The notes under the pieces are model-generated. The model saw only the letters and a list, made by a program, of their open reading frames with translations. It was not told the DNA's origin and ran no database searches. A program made the translations under genes and the position numbers. Below, one piece after another: positions 1 to 5,607 of a DNA stretch of 6,159 nt. Source of the stretch: 1-14-0-20-39-34 sp043800545 (GTDB lineage Bacteria > Patescibacteriota > Patescibacteriia > Magasanikbacterales > UBA922); NCBI GenBank assembly GCA_043800545.1, contig JAZDMW010000041.1, positions 1-6,159 on the forward strand, read 5' to 3'. Within the stretch, counting starts at the first letter, position 1, and each line of letters opens with the position of its first letter.

Positions 1-747
1 GGTTTTGAGCCTTTTCAGGAACAAAAAGGTACTCTTCCTACTCCCAGTGAAGAAGCAAAGGAAGCACAGCAGGAGGAACCAAGAAAATATGAGAATGGAG
101 AGGAAAAAGAAGAACAACCTGGGGAAACAGATGAAAATGCTGAACCGGGCGAAGATGAACAAGAAAAATTATTAAGACAAGCGGAAGAAAATGAGCAACA
201 ACAGCAAAAAAATGCTCAACAAATGCCATCAGAAAGAATGAAAGCACAAAAAGCAGGAGATACACAAGAAAATATAAATATACAAAAACAAACTGAACAA
301 ATAGATAAAGAAGTAAATAAAAAAATCCGCCCATTAATGATGCAAAGGAAACTTTTAGAAACACAAAAGAATGCGTTAACAATGCAAAATGTTGCGTTGA
401 AAACACAGCAACTTGCAGCGATGAGTACCGCTGGCTTCCTGGCTGCCCTTTCTGGTATAATACTATTAATTGGTGTCATACTTCTTATCATTGGTATTGG
501 AGCATTAATTATTCCCCTTGCAGGAAAAATTTTTTTATCATCAAAGACATTTCTTGCAACAGCAAGAAAACTCCAAGCAAAAATTTCTGCAAATAAATCA
601 GAAATTCGAAGTCTTACAGATCAAATTAAAAAGATAGAGAAACAAATCGCAAAAGCACAAAAAGAAGCCAACGTACAAAAGACAAAAATTCGTCAGGGTT
701 CACAAAAAAGACAGCAACAAAATCAAAAACCAGAAAATAGACAATAA
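1..747 (+). CDS. Coiled-coil membrane protein of unknown function (5'-partial)
   Basis: The frame is open from the first base to the TAA at 745-747, so the start lies upstream and 248 C-terminal residues are visible. I do not recognise a family. The first 75 residues are strongly acidic and rich in Glu, Gln and Pro. Next comes a Gln/Lys-rich, probably coiled-coil stretch (about residues 90-140). A long uncharged segment rich in Ile, Leu and Gly (about 141-175) could be one membrane helix or a tight hairpin. The tail is a basic Lys/Gln coiled coil ending in a low-complexity run of Gln, Lys and Arg. The basic tail would favour a cytoplasmic C-terminus by the positive-inside rule. It lies 18 nt before the propeller gene, so it is probably co-transcribed with it. 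The Met codon at 223 is internal, because the upstream codons are open and of the same character. A role as an envelope-machine component is only inference from its neighbours. Confidence 0.85.
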   Translation, partial: GFEPFQEQKGTLPTPSEEAKEAQQEEPRKYENGEEKEEQPGETDENAEPGEDEQEKLLRQAEENEQQQQKNAQQMPSERMKAQKAGDTQENINIQKQTEQIDKEVNKKIRPLMMQRKLLETQKNALTMQNVALKTQQLAAMSTAGFLAALSGIILLIGVILLIIGIGALIIPLAGKIFLSSKTFLATARKLQAKISANKSEIRSLTDQIKKIEKQIAKAQKEANVQKTKIRQGSQKRQQQNQKPENRQ

Positions 748-765
748 TATTTTTAAAATAACTGT

Positions 766-1992
766 ATGGATGAAAATAAAAAAAGAATCATTTTTATCAT
801 AGGATTTTTTCTTCTTACTATTCTTTTTGGATATGCTTTGTATAGAGTATTTTTTGCTGCCAAAGAAGAAGTACTCGTCCCCCCTCCAATAACAGGAATA
901 CCAACAGGAGTATTTCCAACTTCTCCTGAAGGAGAACTGATACCTGGAGCAGAAATACCAGGTGTTACCCCTACACTTCCAGAAGCAGAAGGCGTAATAA
1001 CAGGAGTTGAAGGATTACCAACTGAAAAACCAAAAGTAACTCAAATAATTTCTACTGCTGTCAATAATTTTTCTGTGGGACAACTTGGAAAAGCAAATTA
1101 TTATCAACCAGAAGACGGAAAATTCTATAAAATTGCTTCTGATGGTTCAACACAAGCCCTTGATGAAAAGGTTTTCTATAACGTAGAAAATGTAAATTGG
1201 TCTCCAGTATCTGATGAAGCAATTATAGAATACCCAGATGGTTCAAATATTTATTATAATTTCACAACAAAAAAACAAGTAACCCTACCTCAACACTGGG
1301 AAGAATTTTCTTTCACAGACTCTGGTGCAAAAATTGCAGCAAAGAGTATGGGTCTTTCTGAAGAAAATCGTTGGCTCGTTGTTGCTGATCCAACAGGAAA
1401 AAATGCAGAGCTCATTGAACCACTTGGAAATAACGCAGACAAAGTCATAATAGATTGGTCACCAAATAATCAAATTGTCGGTATGTCTCTCACAGGAGAA
1501 GCCCTCGGTGCAGATAGACAAGAACTTCTCTTTGTTGGATTAAATGGAGAAAATTACCAATCCACAGTAGTAGAAGGAAGAGGACTTGTAACAGAATGGT
1601 CTCCTGACGGAGACAGACTCTTATATAGCGTTTATAGTGCTAGAAGTGATTTCAAACCTGAACTCTGGATTGTCAATGCAAACCCTTCAAACATTGGAAC
1701 AGGACGACAAGCTTTGCGCGTCAACACATGGGCAAACAAATGTACTTTTGCAGATGATAGATATGTTTACTGTGGAGTCCCAATTAGTCTTGATAGTGGT
1801 GCTGGTTTTGCTCCTGAAATAGCAGATAGCACATCAGACCAAATATTTAGAATTGATACCGTAACGGGTGCTCGTACACTTATACAAACTGATCAATTTC
1901 ATGTAATTGATACCATTCAAGTAGATGAGACAACGAATAAACTCTACTTTACAGATAAATTAAGCTCAGGAGTATTTTCTGTACAATTATGA
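766..1992 (+). CDS. Membrane-anchored TolB/PD40-type beta-propeller protein
   Basis: This 408-residue protein has a short basic N-terminus (MDENKKR), one membrane helix at about residues 8-30, and a Pro/Gly/Thr-rich linker at about 36-90. The linker has loosely repeated Thr-Gly and Pro-Thr units. The rest is a predicted beta-propeller. Blades are marked by NWSP near 145, DWSP near 230 and EWSPDGDRLLYS near 278, the Trp-Ser-Pro-Asp/Asn signature of WD40-like PD40 repeats. The N-terminus should be cytoplasmic and the propeller outside. Two cysteines (326 and 336) lie close together and could form a disulfide, which fits the thiol oxidoreductase encoded next. Such propellers usually bind proteins or ligands rather than catalyse; no active site is visible and the ligand is unknown. 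The start has no clear Shine-Dalgarno sequence. The gene ends in TGA followed at once by in-frame TAA, and the ATGA overlap suggests translational coupling to the next gene. Confidence 0.9.
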   Translation: MDENKKRIIFIIGFFLLTILFGYALYRVFFAAKEEVLVPPPITGIPTGVFPTSPEGELIPGAEIPGVTPTLPEAEGVITGVEGLPTEKPKVTQIISTAVNNFSVGQLGKANYYQPEDGKFYKIASDGSTQALDEKVFYNVENVNWSPVSDEAIIEYPDGSNIYYNFTTKKQVTLPQHWEEFSFTDSGAKIAAKSMGLSEENRWLVVADPTGKNAELIEPLGNNADKVIIDWSPNNQIVGMSLTGEALGADRQELLFVGLNGENYQSTVVEGRGLVTEWSPDGDRLLYSVYSARSDFKPELWIVNANPSNIGTGRQALRVNTWANKCTFADDRYVYCGVPISLDSGAGFAPEIADSTSDQIFRIDTVTGARTLIQTDQFHVIDTIQVDETTNKLYFTDKLSSGVFSVQL

Positions 1993-2618
1993 TAAAGCCA
2001 TGGGAAATAATTCTCATATTCATACCGGCACTTGCAATCGCCGGTTGGCTTTTTTTGTCACAGTTTAATGTTTTTCTTCCAAAACAAGAAATTCTTGCAA
2101 ATACTCCACAAGATGAACAAAATAGCATTACCATCTATGCAGACGATCCTGTTATTGGCTCCCCCACGGCAAAAATTACGCTCATTGCTTTTGAAAATTT
2201 TACATGCGATACTTGCAAGGCAACAGCAACTATTTTAGAGGAACTCATGCAAAGATATCCAAAATCTGTCCGTATTATTTGGAAAGGCGTAAGCAATGGT
2301 GAAGAAAATGAAAAAGTACACGAATATGCATACTGTGCGAATTCTCTCAAACAATTTTATCCTTTTTATGTTCTTGCATTTACCAATTCTGAAATACTTT
2401 CAGAAGACACTCTTCAAAAAATCAGAGAAAATATAAAAGTAGATAAAAAAGCATTTGATACGTGTATAGAAAGTGATTATGGAAAACAAAAAAGACAGCA
2501 AGCAGAACGAATGGCAATCGCAAATGGGATAAAAGAACTTCCAACCATATATTTTAATGACACCCTTGTTCCAAATATGTCTTCTCTTGAAGAATGGATA
2601 CAATATCTTGGATTATAA
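1989..2618 (+). CDS. Membrane-anchored DsbA-like thiol:disulfide oxidoreductase
   Basis: This 209-residue protein has a membrane anchor at about residues 7-29 and then a thioredoxin-fold domain of the DsbA/BdbD (Thioredoxin_4) type. The active-site motif is CDTC (Cys73 and Cys76) after a beta strand ending in FENFT. The conserved cis-proline is probably Pro185 in the ELPTIYFN segment, matching the family's G-x-P-T-hydrophobic-x-N pattern. Two further cysteines, Cys116 in the helical insert and Cys159, are placed as in many family members and may pair. It probably acts outside the cytoplasmic membrane, oxidising or isomerising cysteines in exported proteins. Likely clients are the next two genes' products; gene 4 has nine cysteines after its signal peptide. 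No DsbB- or VKOR-like reoxidising partner is in the window. The start overlaps the previous stop as ATGA. An AGGAG lies 16 nt upstream, too far to be a convincing ribosome site. Confidence 0.94.
   Translation: MIKPWEIILIFIPALAIAGWLFLSQFNVFLPKQEILANTPQDEQNSITIYADDPVIGSPTAKITLIAFENFTCDTCKATATILEELMQRYPKSVRIIWKGVSNGEENEKVHEYAYCANSLKQFYPFYVLAFTNSEILSEDTLQKIRENIKVDKKAFDTCIESDYGKQKRQQAERMAIANGIKELPTIYFNDTLVPNMSSLEEWIQYLGL
2024..2056 (+). other. Terminator-like hairpin plus T-tract inside the start of the DsbA-like gene
   Basis: A perfect 6-bp inverted repeat, ACCGGC (2024-2029) and GCCGGT (2040-2045), is separated by 10 nt. After 4 nt (TGGC) a run of seven T follows (2050-2056). The GC-rich stem stands out in this AT-rich region. 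The form resembles an intrinsic terminator or attenuator, but it lies in codons of the membrane anchor, where Ala, Gly, Leu and Phe codons could create it by chance. The stem is short and the T-tract is offset, so function is doubtful. Confidence 0.25.
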
Positions 2619-2619
2619 T

Positions 2620-4455
2620 ATGAAAAAAATTCTCTTTTTTCTTTTTCTCATAACCATTTTCATTCCAAAAACAAGTCATGCTGAACTTGGAAGTTCTCTT
2701 ACAGATTATAGCCAAGAACAATTGAGTGAAATACAACAAATGGCAGAGTCGCCATCTCTTCGAATTACCATTCCAGGACTTCAATTTACTGATCCACAAT
2801 CTGTTGTAGAGATGACAAAAGAAGCTGGTGTACCAAATAGAATTGTACTCCCCTTCCTCGGAGAATATATTGTAGTCATGTATAGATATGGAATTGTCTC
2901 TATTAGTATAATTGCAATAATTATTATCATGATTTCTGGATTGCAATACATGCTTCCGGGGGAAGGAAACAAAAACATAACTCAAGCCAAAGAAAGAATA
3001 GAACGATCACTCATTGCTATTGTACTCGCTGTTGGATCATATACCCTTCTTTATACCATCAATCCTGCTCTAGTTCGTTTCCAAAATCTTTCAATAACAA
3101 CGGTTGCTGGAGTTTCTCTTAACGATCTTGTATATGATGACAGAGATCCTGTGGAACTGATGTATGCTGGAGATGTCCCAACGAGCCCAGGCTCGAAGCT
3201 TATGACTGACACAAGTTTAGATGACACATTTCGTTCGTTTGCAAATTGTATCAATGTAAATTGGAAAGTTCTCAAAGCAATCGCATATCATGAATCTCGA
3301 CTCAATTCTACAATTTCCAATAGTGGTGGATTTGTTGGATTATTTCAAACAAAGGCAATATACTGCAACTCTGCGTTAAACTCTCTCCCAGACTGGCAAA
3401 CCTACTGCACGACAGAATGGCTAAAAAATCCATATATAAATACAGCCGTTGGAACAAAGATGCTCCAAAATGGATTGAATTCCATTACTTCAAACTGTGG
3501 CAAACAAAACGCAACAGACACTTTTATACTCCTCTATATTAATCACAATTGTGGAAGTGGAGCCCTCCGCAGTACCATGAAGGCAGCAAATTGCCAAGTA
3601 GGAGATTCTATGAGAGAAGCTCTTGAGGCTTTTTGGAAATCCTACAAAGGTGGAGGCCCATATAGAAGTTACGTTGCCAAAAGAAATGCACCTATGGGAT
3701 ATGCAAAATATGACTATTCTGTAAAAGTTGCAAAAACTATCGTAGGTCTTGGGGTTGCAGATATTTATGATACCAGTGATAACAAAACCAGTGAACTCAA
3801 ATGTCCATACGAAAGTAGTCCAGCCCAATACATCTCGGGTTCAGGAGAAGCTCTTACTCTTGGAAGTATCAGTTGTAATGAAAGTTTAGTAGGAAAACGT
3901 GTACTCGTTATTGGAGACTCTATTACTGCACATGCAAATTCATACGCACAACAATTAAAAATATCTCCAACTTGTTCAAAACTTTCATATGATATAGACG
4001 CGGTTGGAGGAAAACAAACAGAATGGATGAAAAATGAAGCATCAGGAAAAGATTTTTCTCAAGTAAATTACCTTATAATACTTGGAGGGGTGAATGATAT
4101 TGCAAGCGGAAAAACAGTAGCCCAAATTAAAACAAATTTAGAAACTATATATAAAAAAGCCAAAGAAAAAAATACAACAGTAATAGCTATTACTGTCACC
4201 CCATGGTACGGTCAAGGCTCAAATACAAATGAGGCACAGGCAAAAACAGAAGAATTAAATAATTGGATTCGAACAAAAGTTCCAACACAACAAGGAAGTC
4301 TCATTGATTATGTTATTGATGGATATGCATTACTTGGTTCAGCGAGCGATCAAAAAAGTCTTGACCCTAAATACAAAGGTGGCGATTCTCTTCACTTCAA
4401 TGCAAAAGGACACGAAGTACTCGCAAAAGCTATTGCACAGGCTGTTTTTAATTAA
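2620..4455 (+). CDS. Secreted VirB2-like pilin module fused to SLT lytic transglycosylase and SGNH esterase
   Basis: This 611-residue protein has four parts. (a) A signal peptide, MKKI plus a hydrophobic core, with probable cleavage after SHA (residue 21). (b) A TrbC/VirB2-like module (about 46-165): an IPGL motif, helix 1 at about 90-112, a basic loop with GEGN and AKERIERS, and helix 2 at about 130-149. The basic loop should be cytoplasmic, putting both ends and all cargo outside. (c) An SLT lytic transglycosylase domain (about 200-385): catalytic Glu225 in AYHESRLN, then GFVGLFQT and an INHNCGSG stretch like the family's YNAG motif. This family cleaves the MurNAc-GlcNAc bond, leaving 1,6-anhydroMurNAc. 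(d) An SGNH/GDSL hydrolase (about 423-611): GDS with Ser434, Gly463/464, GGVND with Asn492, and DSLH with Asp589 and His592. All expected catalytic residues are present. Start 2620 is chosen because it begins a typical signal peptide 1 nt after the previous stop; the in-frame ATG at 2557 would overlap gene 3 and bury the signal. The esterase substrate is unknown; MurNAc O-acetyl groups are a reasonable guess. Confidence 0.96.
   Translation: MKKILFFLFLITIFIPKTSHAELGSSLTDYSQEQLSEIQQMAESPSLRITIPGLQFTDPQSVVEMTKEAGVPNRIVLPFLGEYIVVMYRYGIVSISIIAIIIIMISGLQYMLPGEGNKNITQAKERIERSLIAIVLAVGSYTLLYTINPALVRFQNLSITTVAGVSLNDLVYDDRDPVELMYAGDVPTSPGSKLMTDTSLDDTFRSFANCINVNWKVLKAIAYHESRLNSTISNSGGFVGLFQTKAIYCNSALNSLPDWQTYCTTEWLKNPYINTAVGTKMLQNGLNSITSNCGKQNATDTFILLYINHNCGSGALRSTMKAANCQVGDSMREALEAFWKSYKGGGPYRSYVAKRNAPMGYAKYDYSVKVAKTIVGLGVADIYDTSDNKTSELKCPYESSPAQYISGSGEALTLGSISCNESLVGKRVLVIGDSITAHANSYAQQLKISPTCSKLSYDIDAVGGKQTEWMKNEASGKDFSQVNYLIILGGVNDIASGKTVAQIKTNLETIYKKAKEKNTTVIAITVTPWYGQGSNTNEAQAKTEELNNWIRTKVPTQQGSLIDYVIDGYALLGSASDQKSLDPKYKGGDSLHFNAKGHEVLAKAIAQAVFN
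3182..3195. repeat. Short GC-rich palindrome at the pilin-module/transglycosylase linker
   Basis: CGAGCC and GGCTCG form a perfect inverted repeat around a 2-nt centre (CA). It falls within codons for about residues 188-192 of gene 4, in the Pro/Ser/Gly linker between the membrane module and the SLT domain. It could fold as a 5-bp stem with a 4-nt loop. No known site is recognised; it may be chance. Confidence 0.3.
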
Positions 4456-4460
4456 ATTTC

Positions 4461-5603
4461 ATGAAAAAAATAATTATTTTTCTTTTTTGCTGTTTTGTCA
4501 CTTTCTCTTATTCCTCCCCTGCTGAGGCGCTTTTAGAAGAAGGCACAAATGAAATGCAACAAACAAATCAGGAAAAAATGCTTGAATTTGAAAATCTTCA
4601 GGTAGAACTCCCTGGATTTAGTTTAGAAGAAGCTGTAAAAAAATCATATATTGACACAAAAACAGATACTTCAAAAAGTTTTACATCTTCTTTTTTAGCA
4701 TTGTATATCACCGCTGTATTTCGCTATGCCCTTATTGTCATTAGTATTTTGGCTGTTATTTTTACGATGTTCTCTGGACTACAATGGATGACCTCTGGAG
4801 GAAATAGAGCAACGATACAACAAGCCCAAACAAGAATACAACGATCCATTATTGCCATTATTATTGCTGTTACAGCATATACACTGCTAAATGTAATCAA
4901 TACAAGACTCACACAACTCCAAAGCTTGGAGGTAGAATTTGTACCAGCTATAGATTGGGCGATTGGAAATGAAGATGTGGAAAATCCTACTGACCCACCA
5001 CTTCCAGATTCGGTTGGTAATCCAACGCCAGTATCTGTTGAACCTGGTAAAATGAGTTATGGATATAACAATGTTCCCTATTTCGCTCAAGGTGCTGAAC
5101 CCTGGGGACCAATGCATTATGGTCCAGCCAATTGTTCTGCAACTTACAGATCTGGTTCATGCGGACCAACAAGTATTGCTATGGTATTGCGACACCTTGG
5201 AAAAGAAGTCGATCCGAGAAATATTGGAGCCATTGCTGAATCCCTTAAACTTATACGCTGTGGTGTTGGGACCACAATGACAAAGGATCTTGTTAAAGCT
5301 ATAGAAGAAAAGTATAATGTTTCAATAAAATGGATAAATAGCCACGAAGATGCGCTTGCACTTCTTCGTCAAGGAAAACCATTAGTTCAATCAGGTTCTC
5401 AAATTGGTTTTACAAATAAAAATACTATTAAAAGCTACAAAGGACATTATATTGTTCTGACAGGAACAGAAACAATTAATGGAAAAGAAATAATTCGTGT
5501 GAATGATTCCGCACGAAGAAGTCCTTCTGAAGGTATTGTATACAAAACAATAGAACTCCATAATCAGACACAAAGAGGATTCCTGTACATACAAAACAAA
5601 TAA
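4461..5603 (+). CDS. Secreted VirB2-like pilin module fused to C39-like cysteine peptidase
   Basis: This 380-residue protein is a paralogue of gene 4's N-terminal half with different cargo. A signal peptide (MKKIIIFLF onward) has a probable cleavage site after AEA (residue 23). The TrbC/VirB2-like module (about 46-163) has a LPGF motif, helix 1 at about 86-110, a basic loop with SGGN and TRIQRS, and helix 2 at about 129-147. A Pro-rich linker (about 170-198) leads to a papain-fold domain of the C39-like (Peptidase_C39_2) type at about 200-375. Its probable active site is Gln210 (PYFAQ, oxyanion), Cys234 (SGSCGPTS), His329 (KGHYIVLTG) and Asp349 (VNDS). Cys225 and Cys267 flank the catalytic cysteine and could form a disulfide. 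By topology the peptidase sits outside the membrane. Family members cleave peptide bonds, including bacteriocin leaders; no ABC transporter domain is present, so this is not a classical bacteriocin exporter. A wall stem-peptide or surface-protein substrate is inference. It lies 5 nt after gene 4. Confidence 0.95.
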   Translation: MKKIIIFLFCCFVTFSYSSPAEALLEEGTNEMQQTNQEKMLEFENLQVELPGFSLEEAVKKSYIDTKTDTSKSFTSSFLALYITAVFRYALIVISILAVIFTMFSGLQWMTSGGNRATIQQAQTRIQRSIIAIIIAVTAYTLLNVINTRLTQLQSLEVEFVPAIDWAIGNEDVENPTDPPLPDSVGNPTPVSVEPGKMSYGYNNVPYFAQGAEPWGPMHYGPANCSATYRSGSCGPTSIAMVLRHLGKEVDPRNIGAIAESLKLIRCGVGTTMTKDLVKAIEEKYNVSIKWINSHEDALALLRQGKPLVQSGSQIGFTNKNTIKSYKGHYIVLTGTETINGKEIIRVNDSARRSPSEGIVYKTIELHNQTQRGFLYIQNK

Positions 5604-5607
5604 AAAT

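Noticed and set aside
223..225. ATG as the true start of the first gene
   Set aside because: The frame is open back to base 1 and the upstream codons have the same Glu/Gln-rich character, so the gene continues beyond the window.
38..406. Minus-strand open frame of 122 codons
   Set aside because: It lies opposite the A-rich first gene; its product is an artefactual run of Phe, Leu and Val from the complementary strand.
748..765. AT-rich gap before the propeller gene as a promoter
   Set aside because: It has -10-like AT sequence but no matching -35 element, and such strings are common by chance at this base composition.
2557..2619. Earlier in-frame ATG for gene 4, adding 21 residues
   Set aside because: It would overlap the end of the DsbA-like gene by 62 nt and place a non-signal sequence before a clean MKK-type signal peptide that begins at 2620.
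2554..2985. Minus-strand open frame of 143 codons
   Set aside because: It overlaps the signal peptide and membrane module of gene 4, shows no recognisable domain, and its composition is that of a reverse complement of coding DNA.
4461..5603. Bacteriocin ABC exporter or bacteriocin gene, because of the C39-like domain
   Set aside because: There is no ABC ATPase or six-helix exporter domain and no double-glycine leader peptide gene in the window; the head is a two-helix pilin-like module.
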